Assembly (NCBI RefSeq): GCF_036014175.1
Contig: NZ_CP107917.1
Location: forward strand, 9,385,955 to 9,449,954
DNA: 64,000 nucleotides
DNA from: Streptomyces sp. NBC_00443
GTDB taxonomy: Bacteria; Actinomycetota; Actinomycetes; Streptomycetales; Streptomycetaceae
Direction of reading: 5' to 3'
The translations under genes were made by a program, and so were the position numbers. The notes under the pieces are model-generated. The model did no database searches and had not been told where the DNA came from. It worked only from the letters and a program-made list of their open reading frames with translations. Position 1 is the stretch's first letter. Each line of letters opens with the position of its first letter. Positions 16,985 through 25,728 of the stretch are shown here, one piece after another.

Positions 16985-18358
16985 ATGAGCGCGCCCAACA
17001 CCCCCACCGACAGCGCCCGACCAGGACGTATCAAGACCGCACTCGCCTCCGCGGCAGGCACCTGTGTGGAGAACTACGACTTCGTCGCCTACGGCACCGC
17101 CTCCGCCCTCTACTTCGGCGATGCCTTCTTCCCCGAGTCCGATCCCGTCGTCGGCACCCTGCTCGCCTTCGTGACCCTCGGCGTGGGTTTCCTGATGCGC
17201 CCCGTCGGCGGCGCGCTCGGCGGGTACCTCGGCGACCGGCACGGCCGCAAGCCTGTACTCGTCGGTGCGCTGCTGGTCATGGGCTTCGCCACGGTCCTGA
17301 TCGGCCTGCTGCCCACGTATCAGCAGGTGGGTGTCATCGCCCCCGTTCTGCTGGTCGCCATCCGGTGCGTCCAGGGCCTGGCGTTCGGCGCCGAGTGGGG
17401 TGGCGCGGTGATGATGACGTACGAGCACGCTCCCCGCAGGCGCCGCGGTCTCTACGCGGCGATACCGCAGGCCGGCAACCCGCTCGGTATCGCGTTTGCC
17501 AACATCGCGTTCCTGCTCTCCGCGTCACTCGACGGCGACTGGGCCTGGCGGCTGCCGTTCCTCGCCAGCTCCCTGCTGATCATCGTCGGTCTCGTCGTAC
17601 GGATGAAGCTGAGCGAATCGCCGGAGTTCGAGGCGGCCAAGGCCGAGGGCGGCACCGTGCGCAATCCGCTCGTGTCCGTCCTGCGCGACGACTGGCGCAA
17701 CATCCTGCGCATCATCGCTCTGCGCGTCGTCGAGTCGTGTGCCTACTACCTGACGGCCACGTATCTGCTGTCGTACATCACGGACCGCGACGCGGACGAC
17801 CGCAGCGTCGCGCTGGCCGGCGTGGTCGTCGCGAGTCTCGTGGCCGTGGGCACCACGGTCCTGTCCGGCGCCCTGACCGACCGCGTGGGACGCCGGCCCG
17901 TCTACCTGGTGGGCTGCTTGCTGGCCGCGGCCTTCGGCATTCCGATGTACGTGATGGCCAACACCGGCGCGCCGGTGTTGATCGTTCTGGTGTTCCTCAT
18001 CGCCATCGGTGTCATCCACGCGGCGTTGACGGGTACTCAGGCGGCGTGGTTCGCCGAGCTGTTCCGCACCGGAACTCGCACCTCGGGTGCCTCGCTCGGC
18101 TATCAGACGGCCGCGTCCGTGGCCGGGTTCGCCCCTTTCGTCGCCGTGCTGCTGGCCGATTCCTTCGACTGGTGGGGCCCGGCTGGCTTCTATGTGTCCG
18201 TTGCCCTCATCGGGCTCATGGGTGTGTTCGCCACGCGTGAGACATGGGGTCCGGCTCAGCGGGCGGCCGCTGCTGCCGCCGCTGAGGCGACGGTGAAGCT
18301 GGACGGTATCCCGTCGCAGCAGGCATCCCGCCATGATGCCTCCCGGCAGCGACCCTGA
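16985..18358 (+). CDS. MHS-family metabolite:proton symporter
   Basis: A 457-residue, 12-helix transporter of the metabolite:H+ symporter group of the MFS (ShiA, ProP, KgtP relatives). Visible signatures are VENYDFVAYGTASALYFGDA in helix 1, GFLMRPVGGALGGYLGDRHG between helices 2 and 3, and RCVQGLAFGAEWGGAVMM. A strong GAAGGAG lies before the ATG at 16985. It is the last gene of the lacI-led plus-strand group, 100 bases after the isomerase, and likely imports a sugar acid or sugar alcohol. The C-terminal tail is hydrophilic and Ala-rich. Confidence 0.88.
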   Translation: MSAPNTPTDSARPGRIKTALASAAGTCVENYDFVAYGTASALYFGDAFFPESDPVVGTLLAFVTLGVGFLMRPVGGALGGYLGDRHGRKPVLVGALLVMGFATVLIGLLPTYQQVGVIAPVLLVAIRCVQGLAFGAEWGGAVMMTYEHAPRRRRGLYAAIPQAGNPLGIAFANIAFLLSASLDGDWAWRLPFLASSLLIIVGLVVRMKLSESPEFEAAKAEGGTVRNPLVSVLRDDWRNILRIIALRVVESCAYYLTATYLLSYITDRDADDRSVALAGVVVASLVAVGTTVLSGALTDRVGRRPVYLVGCLLAAAFGIPMYVMANTGAPVLIVLVFLIAIGVIHAALTGTQAAWFAELFRTGTRTSGASLGYQTAASVAGFAPFVAVLLADSFDWWGPAGFYVSVALIGLMGVFATRETWGPAQRAAAAAAAEATVKLDGIPSQQASRHDASRQRP

Positions 18359-18514
18359 TCCGCGATTCGGCGGTACGAACGGCGTGCCACGACCTCCCCG
18401 GGCTGTGGCACGCCGCCGCATGTGGCCTCGAGACGTCTCGCGCACCCTATGGGCTGCCAAAGTGGACCAGAGTCCGAACATCAATTACGAAGCCACGAGG
18501 CATGAGTCGGCGCG
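18359..18514. other. short intergenic stretch after the symporter
   Basis: No gene, hairpin terminator or repeat was recognised between the symporter stop and the remnant on the opposite strand. Confidence 0.4.
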
Positions 18515-18985
18515 TCACTGCTCATCCAGTGATGCCTGCCGGGCAAGGAACTCCTCGAATACCGCCTTCTGCCTCGGATCCATGACCCCTTGGCGGATAT
18601 TGCGGGCCTGCTCCTGGAGCCAGTACCCGCCTCGTCGGGGCCCAGGAGCTCGGCGACCACCACGCCTGTGCGAGCAACTGCCGTGCGCCCTCCTACGCGA
18701 CGACGAAAGAGTGTGAACGCGCCGAACTCCGTTGGGTGGGCCAGTTCCGGCTCCTGCGTCGCAGCCTGCTTCTCGTCCCCAGCGTCACCCTTCGGGTACA
18801 CGTTGGGGGCCCGGTGTTCCCAGAGCGCCGGCGTGGCCGCGGGCACCAGCACCGCGCGTTCCGCCTCTTCACGCCCCTCGCACATGAACCTGACAGGGCG
18901 GCAGGTATGCCCCCTGCTCCTGTGCCTCGTCGACCAAGGCGCACCAGGCGGATCGTCCGTACGGGGACGCTAACCTCGACGTGGA
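18515..18985 (-). pseudogene. conserved hypothetical protein, frameshifted remnant
   Basis: Three minus-strand frames join into one protein-like reading. The first is SAWCALVDEAQEQGAYLPPC near 18930. The second contains EEAERAVLVPAATPALWEHR, HPTEFGAFTLFRRRVGGRT and VARTGVVVAELLGPDEAG. The third is YWLQEQARNIRQGVMDPRQK followed by AVFEEFLARQASLDEQ, ending at the TGA at 18515. Frame changes fall near 18890 and 18635. I do not recognise the family. The reading is coherent enough to be a real, recently damaged gene. Confidence 0.55.
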
Positions 18986-19202
18986 CACCCGCCTGAACCT
19001 CACTGCGGGCTCGACGGTTCGCCTCCCTCGTACCGCTGCGGCCGTCGAGCAGTCGGGGCTGAGCCGCTCGGATCCGTGAGCCCCCTGCTTGCGCCCCCGC
19101 AGGCACCTCCACAGGACGAGGCGCGTTCGCCGCCGATGGTTCGGGAAGCCGAGAAGGAATAGCGCCGCTCGGCCGTCGGCGCGGCGCGGATAGCGTGCGC
19201 GA
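18986..19202. other. intergenic upstream of the ADP-ribosylglycohydrolase gene
   Basis: No coding sequence recognised. The start of the preceding minus-strand remnant may extend slightly into it. Confidence 0.35.
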
Positions 19203-20132
19203 ATGAAGCGGATTCAGCGGGCCGCCGGTGCGGTCGTCGGCTCAGCGGTGGGTGACGCCCTGGGCGACCCCTTCGAGTTCGCTCCCCGGGGGGCGTTCTC
19301 CGCGCGGTTTCCCGCGCCTGGTGCCGGTGGCGAGACGTGCGGAGGCGGTGGCTGGGACCCCGGCGAGGCCACTGACGACACGCAGATGGCCGTCCTGGTC
19401 GCGGAGTCGCTGCTGGAGCGGGGCGGACTGGATCTGCCGGACATCTTCGCCCGCTTCCAGCGGTGGGCAGCATCAGAGCCGAAGGACATCGGCCTGCAGA
19501 CCGAAGACGTCCTGACCAACGGCATGCCCTGGGACCTCGCCGCCGCGATCCACTTCCAGGTCAACCAACGAGCAGCGGGAAACGGCTCCTTGATGCGGGC
19601 ATCGACCTCCGCGGTCCACTTCGCGTCCGCCGGCCCGGAAGCCACCATGGACGCGGCCCGCCGCATCGCTGCCCTCACCCACGGCGACCGCGCGGCATGG
19701 GAGGGCACCGCGATCTTCCACGAACTCATCCGCGTCACGTTCGAGGACACCGACCCTCTCACGGCGCTCCCGGACATCCTGGCTCTTGTCCATCCCGACC
19801 ACCGCGGCCGCTACGCCACCGTCCTCGCGCCCGACTGGCACCCCGATCAGGCGACCGAGTTCAACGGCGCCGTCTGGCCCTGCCTGGGCTCCGCCGTGTG
19901 GGCCCTGCGCACCACCACCAGCTTCGAAGAAGCGATACGCGCGGCCATCGACCTCGGCGGTGACACAGACACCGTCGCCGCGGTGACCGGAGGCCTCGCG
20001 GGGGCGCACTACGGGCTGAATGCAATCCCCGCCCACTGGACCCAGCCGCTTCATGTCCCCCTCCCAGGATTCGACGGACGCGTGCTGCGCCTGGCAGATC
20101 TGCTCCACCTCGCACACCGCCTCGGAGGCTGA
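19203..20132 (+). CDS. ADP-ribosylglycohydrolase (DraG family)
   Basis: The 309-residue protein has the complete DraG signature set: GSAVGDALGDPFEF at the N-terminus, ATDDTQMAVLVAESLLE (metal-binding TDDT) near residue 58, AAGNGSLMRA near 125, and C-terminal DLGGDTDTVAAVTGGLAGAH with the second metal-binding DTD. Such enzymes remove ADP-ribose from arginine, other protein side chains or nucleic acids, using Mg2+ or Mn2+. The ATG at 19203 fits the family length. No ADP-ribosyltransferase partner lies nearby. Confidence 0.92.
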   Translation: MKRIQRAAGAVVGSAVGDALGDPFEFAPRGAFSARFPAPGAGGETCGGGGWDPGEATDDTQMAVLVAESLLERGGLDLPDIFARFQRWAASEPKDIGLQTEDVLTNGMPWDLAAAIHFQVNQRAAGNGSLMRASTSAVHFASAGPEATMDAARRIAALTHGDRAAWEGTAIFHELIRVTFEDTDPLTALPDILALVHPDHRGRYATVLAPDWHPDQATEFNGAVWPCLGSAVWALRTTTSFEEAIRAAIDLGGDTDTVAAVTGGLAGAHYGLNAIPAHWTQPLHVPLPGFDGRVLRLADLLHLAHRLGG

Positions 20133-20259
20133 ACCGATTGGTCTCCCCCCTCACGCTGCCCGAGGAGGTCGAATGCGCCCTTGTGCGGGAGAGCCGCCGC
20201 TTCCTTCTGGCGACGGGCACCTGCGGTCGTAGCGGCATCACCGAGGCGCTGCTGGATCG

Positions 20260-20778
20260 GTGAGCCTGACCGCCGCCGCGCACGCGCATGGCCCGACGGT
20301 CGTCGTACGCGGCAGCGACGACAACCAGGTCCGGCCAGGAACGCTCAGCCGCATCGTGGTCGGCGTCGGCGAGGGGCCGGCGACGCCGGCGGTGCGTTTC
20401 GCCGCGGCCGAGGCGCGGCGGCGGGGCGCGTTCCTGGACGCGGTACGGGCCTGGTGGTGCCCCTCGCACGGAACCACCGACCACCCTGTGCTCGCCGGAG
20501 AGGCTGCCCGCATGCATGAGCAGCAGGCGGTGGAGGTACTGGAAGCGGTGGAGGTACTGGAAAGGGCGCCGTGCCGTGTCCCCGCCGATGTTGAACTCAC
20601 CGGCCCTGCGGTCGAGGGCACCACCTGGAACGTCGCGGACGCCTCGCGCGGTGGCGGCCTCTTGGTGGTGGGCGCCGAGCGGCGCCACCGGCACTTCGGG
20701 CTTCAGTTGGGCCGGGTGGCGTACGGAGTGCTGTACCACTCGGCATGCCCGGTCGCCATCGTGCCCGAGCCGGGGTGA
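20260..20778 (+). CDS. universal stress protein, second domain of a truncated two-domain form
   Basis: The frame starts with a GTG inside what is normally the end of the first Usp domain (AAAHAHGPTVVVRG). It then encodes a whole second Usp domain: IVVGVGEGPATPAVRFAAAE through LLVVGAERRHRHFGLQLG and HSACPVAIVPEPG. The ATP-binding G-2x-G-9x-G element is altered (GAERRHRHFG). A short duplicated VEVLEAVEVLE occurs in the middle. The upstream 120 bases (ALVRESRRFLLATGTCGRSG) are not Usp-like, so a deletion removed the first domain. It may still be expressed as a single-domain protein. Confidence 0.75.
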   Translation: MSLTAAAHAHGPTVVVRGSDDNQVRPGTLSRIVVGVGEGPATPAVRFAAAEARRRGAFLDAVRAWWCPSHGTTDHPVLAGEAARMHEQQAVEVLEAVEVLERAPCRVPADVELTGPAVEGTTWNVADASRGGGLLVVGAERRHRHFGLQLGRVAYGVLYHSACPVAIVPEPG

Positions 20779-20881
20779 GCATGCGGGCAAGACGCCCTGC
20801 TCGACAGGGTCGCCGTCCTGCGGCCGACCCTTCCAGTTGCACGGCCCTGCGACCTGAATCGACGACTTCCGGAGCTTCCCA

Positions 20882-23263
20882 ATGTCGAAGGTGGAACACC
20901 AGAACACCAACGCACTGCCCGACGACGAACTGCGTACGCTCGAAGCCCACTGGCGCGCCGCCAACTACCTTGCCGCGGGACAGATCTACCTGATGTCGAA
21001 CCCGCTGCTGACCGAGCCCCTGAAGCCGGAGCACATCAAGCCCCGGCTGCTGGGCCACTGGGGCACCTCGCCCGGGCTCAACCTCGTGTACACCCACCTC
21101 AACCGGGTCATCAAGGCGCGCGGGCTCGACGCGCTGTGCGTGTGGGGCCCCGGGCACGGCGGTCCGTCCGTCCTCGCCGGCTCCTGGCTGGACGGCAGCT
21201 ACAGCGAGACCTACCCGGACGTGTCGCGCGACGGGCAGGGGATGGAGCTGCTGTTCCGGCAGTTCTCCTTCCCGGGGGGTGTGCCGAGCCATGTGGCGCC
21301 GGAGGTGCCAGGGTCCATCCACGAGGGCGGCGAGCTCGGCTACTCGCTCGCCCACGCCTACGGCGCCGCCTTCGACAACCCGAACCTGCTCGTCGCCTGC
21401 GTCATCGGCGACGGTGAGGCGGAAACCGGACCACTGGCCGCTTCCTGGCACTCGAACAAGTTCCTCGACCCGGTCCACGACGGCGCGGTCCTGCCCATCC
21501 TGCACCTCAACGGCTACAAGATCGCCAACCCGACCGTGCTGTCCCGCCTCCCCGACGCCGAACTCGACCAGCTGCTTCGGGGATACGGCCACGAGCCGCT
21601 CCACGTCACAGGCGGCGACCCCGCCGCCGTCCACCAGGCGATGGCTCAAGCCTTCGACGAAGCGCTGAACTGCATCACCCTGATGCAACGTTCGGCCCGC
21701 GAGGACGGCGTCGCCGAGCGCGTGCACTGGCCGATGATCGTGCTGCGCACGCCGAAGGGCTGGACCGGCCCTGCCGAGGTCGACGGCCTGCCGGTGGAGG
21801 GAACCTGGCGTGCCCACCAGGTCCCGCTCGCCGGCGTACGGGAAAACCCGGAGCATCTACGGCAGCTGGAGGCATGGCTGCGCTCGTACCGGCCCGAGGA
21901 ACTGTTCCACCCGGACGGCCGACCCGTCGCCGACGTCCTCGCCTGCGTTCCCGACGGTTCCAGGCGCCTGGGCGCCACCGCGTATGCCAACGGTGGGCTC
22001 CTCCTAGGAGACCTGCCCATCCGGCCGCTGGACTCCTTCGCCGTGCCCGTCGACAAGCCCGGAACGACCCTCCACGAACCGACCCGGGTCCTCGGCGACC
22101 TCCTCGAGCAGGTGATGAAGGACACCGCGCGCCGACGCGACTTCCGCGTAGTCGGCCCGGACGAGACCGCCTCCAACCGGCTCCAGGCCGTCTTCGACGC
22201 CAGCGGCAAGGCCTGGCAGGCGCAGACCCTTCCGGTCGACGAGCACCTGGACCGGCACGGCCGGGTGATGGAGATCCTCTCCGAACACGTCTGCCAGGGC
22301 TGGCTGGAGGGCTACCTCCTCACCGGCCGGCACGGACTGTTCTCCTGCTACGAGGCCTTCGTGCACATCGTCGACTCGATGGTCAACCAGCACATCAAGT
22401 GGCTGAAGACCTCGAGGGAGCTGCCGTGGCGCGCCCCCATCGCCTCTCTCAACTACCTGCTGACCTCGCATGTCTGGCGCCAGGACCACAACGGCTTCTC
22501 CCACCAGGATCCCGGGTTCGTCGACCACGTCCTCAACAAGAGCCCCGAGGTCGTACGGGTCTATCTGCCGCCGGACGCCAACACCCTCCTGTCCGTGGCC
22601 GACCACGCCCTGCGCAGCCGTGACTATGTCAACGTGATCGTGGCCGGCAAGCAGCCCTGCTTCGACTGGCTGTCCATGGACGCCGCCCGCGCACACTGCG
22701 CCCGCGGCGCCGGCATCTGGGACTGGGCCGGCACGGAGCACGGCGCCGAACCGGACGTCGTCCTCGCCTGCGCCGGCGACGTGCCCACCCAGGAGGTCCT
22801 GGCCGCCACCCAACTGCTCCGGCGTCACCTGCCCCAACTCGCCGTGCGCGTGGTCAATGTCGTCGACATGACCCGGCTGCTGCCGCGCGAGGAGCACCCG
22901 CACGGCATGACCGAGTTCGAGTACGATGGCTTGTTCACCACCGACAAGCCGGTGATCTTCGCCTACCACGGCTACCCGTGGCTGATCCACCGCCTCGCCT
23001 ACCGCCGCTCCGGCCACCCGAACCTGCACGTACGTGGCTACAAGGAGTCCGGTACCACGACCACGCCGTTCGACATGGTCGTCCGCAATGACCTGGACCG
23101 CTACCGCCTGGTCATGGACGTCATCGACCGCGTCCCCGGCCTCGCCGTCCGTGCCGCCGCCGTACGCCAGTCGATGGCCGACGCCCGCACCCGCCACCAC
23201 GCCTGGATCCGCGAACACGGCACCGACCTGCCCGAAGTCGCCGAGTGGACCTGGAACGCCTGA
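20882..23263 (+). CDS. xfp: xylulose-5-phosphate/fructose-6-phosphate phosphoketolase
   Basis: This intact 793-residue phosphoketolase cleaves xylulose 5-phosphate (and often fructose 6-phosphate) to acetyl phosphate plus glyceraldehyde 3-phosphate (or erythrose 4-phosphate), using thiamine diphosphate. Visible signatures are LGHWGTSPGLNLVYTHLNR, GPGHGGPSVLAGSWLDGSYS, the SFPGGVPSHVAPEVPGSIHE stretch, ThDP-binding IGDGEAETGPLAASWHSNKF and DHNGFSHQDPGFVDH. Length is normal. Flanking Usp genes and a GAPDH remnant suggest a former carbon/energy-stress cluster. No acetate kinase gene is present nearby. Confidence 0.95.
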   Translation: MSKVEHQNTNALPDDELRTLEAHWRAANYLAAGQIYLMSNPLLTEPLKPEHIKPRLLGHWGTSPGLNLVYTHLNRVIKARGLDALCVWGPGHGGPSVLAGSWLDGSYSETYPDVSRDGQGMELLFRQFSFPGGVPSHVAPEVPGSIHEGGELGYSLAHAYGAAFDNPNLLVACVIGDGEAETGPLAASWHSNKFLDPVHDGAVLPILHLNGYKIANPTVLSRLPDAELDQLLRGYGHEPLHVTGGDPAAVHQAMAQAFDEALNCITLMQRSAREDGVAERVHWPMIVLRTPKGWTGPAEVDGLPVEGTWRAHQVPLAGVRENPEHLRQLEAWLRSYRPEELFHPDGRPVADVLACVPDGSRRLGATAYANGGLLLGDLPIRPLDSFAVPVDKPGTTLHEPTRVLGDLLEQVMKDTARRRDFRVVGPDETASNRLQAVFDASGKAWQAQTLPVDEHLDRHGRVMEILSEHVCQGWLEGYLLTGRHGLFSCYEAFVHIVDSMVNQHIKWLKTSRELPWRAPIASLNYLLTSHVWRQDHNGFSHQDPGFVDHVLNKSPEVVRVYLPPDANTLLSVADHALRSRDYVNVIVAGKQPCFDWLSMDAARAHCARGAGIWDWAGTEHGAEPDVVLACAGDVPTQEVLAATQLLRRHLPQLAVRVVNVVDMTRLLPREEHPHGMTEFEYDGLFTTDKPVIFAYHGYPWLIHRLAYRRSGHPNLHVRGYKESGTTTTPFDMVVRNDLDRYRLVMDVIDRVPGLAVRAAAVRQSMADARTRHHAWIREHGTDLPEVAEWTWNA

Positions 23264-23299
23264 ATTTGCCCGCTCTCGGGCGGAGTTCGCCCACCAGGA

Positions 23300-23690
23300 C
23301 CGTACGGGTCGGTCATCAACGGCTTCGGCCGCATCGGCCCGCACCTACCTCCGCGCGGCACTGCACCGCGCGGAGGCCGGCACCCAGGACGTCGAGGTGG
23401 TCGCATTCAACGACATCACCTCACCCTGCCACGTCGGCCCATCTGCTGGAGTACGACTCGACGTTCGGGCGCATCCGAAGAGAGCTCATCGACGACGACA
23501 GCTCGATCACCGTCGACGGGCGCAGCATCGCCGTCGGCGCCGAACGCGACCCGGGGGAACTCCACTGGTCCGACTACGGCGCCGACATCGTCGTCGAGTC
23601 CACCGGCCGCTTCCGCGACCGAGGCCTTCGTCACCCGGCACCTGAAGGCCGGCCCCACACGGTGCCGCTGTCCGGCACCCGGCAAGAGCG
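23300..23690 (+). pseudogene. glyceraldehyde-3-phosphate dehydrogenase, N-terminal remnant
   Basis: Joined frames read VINGFGRIGRTYLRAALHRA, VEVVAFNDITSPCHVAHLLE, YDSTFGRIRRELIDDD, DYGADIVVESTGRFRDREAF and VTRHLKAGPHTV. This is the NAD-binding half of GAPDH up to residue about 115. Frameshifts are needed near 23315, 23440 and 23625. The catalytic Cys half is missing, replaced by a Usp remnant. It follows phosphoketolase by about 40 bases and may once have been its operon partner. Confidence 0.8.
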
Positions 23691-23734
23691 TGGACGAGTC
23701 CCCCGGACGCCCGGGCCCGGCCCGTCGCCGTCGT

Positions 23735-23985
23735 ACGCCTGGGAACAGTTTCTGCCGGTCGAGCTGCTGCCAGCCGCCGACGGCGGAAGGACCCCGGTTC
23801 GCGAAACCACACTCGGCGGCACGCGCGCTGGCCCACGCCGCCGTACGCGCGGCCTGGCTCGGGGGCGGCCGAGCTCATCATCATCGGGGCGCGTCGCAGG
23901 CAAGGCCACCTCTGCCTGCAACTCGGCCTGGTGGGCCGCACCCTGCTGCATCACGCGGACTGCCCGGTGGCGATATCGTGCCGGC
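23735..23985 (+). pseudogene. universal stress protein C-terminal remnant
   Basis: After a weak PVELLPAADGG segment, the plus strand encodes AELIIIGARRRQGHLCLQLG and LVGRTLLHHADCPVAI. This is the end of a Usp domain, with the G-x-R...GS region altered and the terminal PVAIV broken by a frameshift. The N-terminal part is missing. Confidence 0.65.
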
Positions 23986-24155
23986 GCGGAAGATGCGCGC
24001 CGTGCGGCCGTAGTACCGCTCGTCGATGACCCGCACCCGGCGGGTCCGGACGACGTTCAGCAGTTGGGCATCCACCAGGGCGCTCACGTGGTGCGCGACC
24101 GTGCTCTTGAGGCGGCCGGTGGTGGCCGCGGCTCGCCCCGTGCACGGCATGGCCG
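23985..24155 (-). pseudogene. ArsR-family winged-helix regulator remnant
   Basis: The minus strand encodes GRLKSTVAHHVSALVDAQLL and NVVRTRRVRVIDERYYGRTA. This is the recognition helix and wing of an ArsR-type HTH (pattern SxVAHHVxxLxxAGLL). The domain start and the rest of the protein are missing. It is convergent with the Usp remnant. Confidence 0.65.
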
Positions 24156-24263
24156 CGGACGCGAAAACCTGGCGGGGCTCCGGCCTGTAGGCACGAAGGT
24201 GTCGCAGGCCTTCGGCCGGCCCTGATGAAGCGCGCAGCAGGCCGGGCCGAGGGAGGCCTTTCC

Positions 24264-24566
24264 TCAGGAGCCGCAGTCGTGGTCGGCGTCGCATTGCCAG
24301 CCGGAGAAGCCGCCTTCGCGGGGGTTTTCGATGTCGTGGTCGAACTGGAGGAATCCCCAGGCCACCCAGGCGATGAAGGCGATGCAGACGGCGAGGCCGA
24401 TCCATAGGGCCAGCTTCTTCAGAAGGGCTCCGCGACCCGCGCCGTCCTTGTGGGTGCCACGCCCGTTTGCGTCGTTCCCGTTCCGGATCTCGTCCAAGTG
24501 CGCCGGACGGGAAGTGCTGTCCGGCTTCGGCCGGGGCTGCCCGCCGGGCGTGTGCCGGCCCCTCAC
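24264..24566 (-). CDS. small membrane protein of the WXG gene set
   Basis: About 100 residues: a hydrophilic charged N-terminal half (NGNDANGRGTHKDGAGRG), one hydrophobic segment (LALWIGLAVCIAFIAWVAWG) and a short acidic tail with two Cys (SGWQCDADHDCGS). The GTG at 24566 overlaps the stop of the upstream 376-residue gene (TGA 24563-24565), so the two are translationally coupled. The topology suggests a bitopic protein with Cys-containing tail outside. No family recognised; context links it to the secreted-protein genes upstream. Confidence 0.6.
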   Translation of the reverse strand: MRGRHTPGGQPRPKPDSTSRPAHLDEIRNGNDANGRGTHKDGAGRGALLKKLALWIGLAVCIAFIAWVAWGFLQFDHDIENPREGGFSGWQCDADHDCGS

Positions 24567-25693
24567 GAGCGGGCCGTCATCTCGTCGGACGAGCCGGACA
24601 CGTCGAAGTCCTGGGCCATGCCGGAGGTGTGGAGATGGGCGATGTCGGCCTGCTCCAGATCCATGCCCATCGGCCCCGGCCCGCCGCCGGACACTGTGGC
24701 GCGGTGCTCGCTGGGGGTGCCCCAGTCGTACCGCTTCTGGACCTCGACGTGGTACTTGACCTCGTCGCCCTCCTTCTCCCCGACGAGGCGGTACTGGAAG
24801 TGGTTGAGCGCGTAGTACCACTCCATGCTGCGGTCGCCATCTGATGGATTGGGGGCGGTGGAGGACCACTCGGTGGTGAACGGCCCGTCCCCGCGTTTGC
24901 GGACGTCTTCCTCGAGCGTTCCGTCGACGTCCTTCCGGAAGGCGGGAATGTCGTTCATCATCTGCTGCGGCTCGACTTCGACGGGCTTTCCGCTGCCGTC
25001 GAGGTAGTGCTGGACCAGGCCGGCGGCCGTCGGCCAGCCCTTCATGACGGCGAAGTAGGCAGCGACGTTGTTCAGCTGGTTGTAGACCTGCCGGTCCTTG
25101 GCGGTGGGCTCCGCGATGCCGAATTTGCGGTTCTCGGACTCGAAGTTGCCGACCGTACCGAAGATCACCTTGAGGCTCTTCGCCAGCCACTCGTCGTCCT
25201 CGGCGGCGTCATCGAGCAACCTGCGCACTCGCGTCTCCAGCGAGTCTGCGGTCTTCCTGCGCTCGTCGAGCATCTTCGGAGCCTCCGGGTCGTTCGGGTC
25301 GTACATGACCTCCCACTCGACCGTGCCGGAGTCCGTGATGTCCATCCCTTCGGTCAGCGCCTCCCGCTGGAGGTTCTCGGCACGCAGCTTCAGGCCCGCG
25401 AGGCCCTTCACACCGCCGCGGCCGGTGGCGCCGTCGGCTTCCGTGTCCAGGAAGTTCCGCAGCGCCCTGACCTCTTTGTCCAGCGCGTCGATGTCCATCT
25501 GGACGCGGTCGCAGTACTCCTGCGCGGCACGGCCGCCCTTGCCTCGCCAGTGGTCCTCGTGAAGCGGTTTCACCACGTCGTCGTGGAACCCCGTCCGCGC
25601 CTCCTTCAGTTTCCGGTGAACCGTCACCCACTCGTCGGCGAACGTCTCCAGTCCAGCGACGTCAAGTTGCAGCAGTGCGAAGAAGCCGGGCAT
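24563..25693 (-). CDS. WXG-like 376-residue protein of a type VII secretion-like set
   Basis: The first 110 residues form a helical hairpin with a WxG turn (EDHWRGKGGRAAQEY near residue 48), as in WXG100/LXG proteins. A long helical middle part follows (MLDERRKTADSLETRVRRLL). The C-terminal part is rich in aromatic and charged residues (MEWYYALNHFQYRLVG, QKRYDWGTPSEHR) and ends in a polar tail. No toxin domain is recognisable. It is flanked by an ESAT-like gene (36 bases upstream) and the small membrane protein (overlapping), and a SUKH-4-like gene lies 1.3 kb away. A secreted substrate or chaperone of an ESX-type system is a fair inference. Confidence 0.65.
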   Translation of the reverse strand: MPGFFALLQLDVAGLETFADEWVTVHRKLKEARTGFHDDVVKPLHEDHWRGKGGRAAQEYCDRVQMDIDALDKEVRALRNFLDTEADGATGRGGVKGLAGLKLRAENLQREALTEGMDITDSGTVEWEVMYDPNDPEAPKMLDERRKTADSLETRVRRLLDDAAEDDEWLAKSLKVIFGTVGNFESENRKFGIAEPTAKDRQVYNQLNNVAAYFAVMKGWPTAAGLVQHYLDGSGKPVEVEPQQMMNDIPAFRKDVDGTLEEDVRKRGDGPFTTEWSSTAPNPSDGDRSMEWYYALNHFQYRLVGEKEGDEVKYHVEVQKRYDWGTPSEHRATVSGGGPGPMGMDLEQADIAHLHTSGMAQDFDVSGSSDEMTARS

Positions 25694-25728
25694 GTCCTGT
25701 CCCCGTGTTGCGGTGCGGTCGGTGGTCC

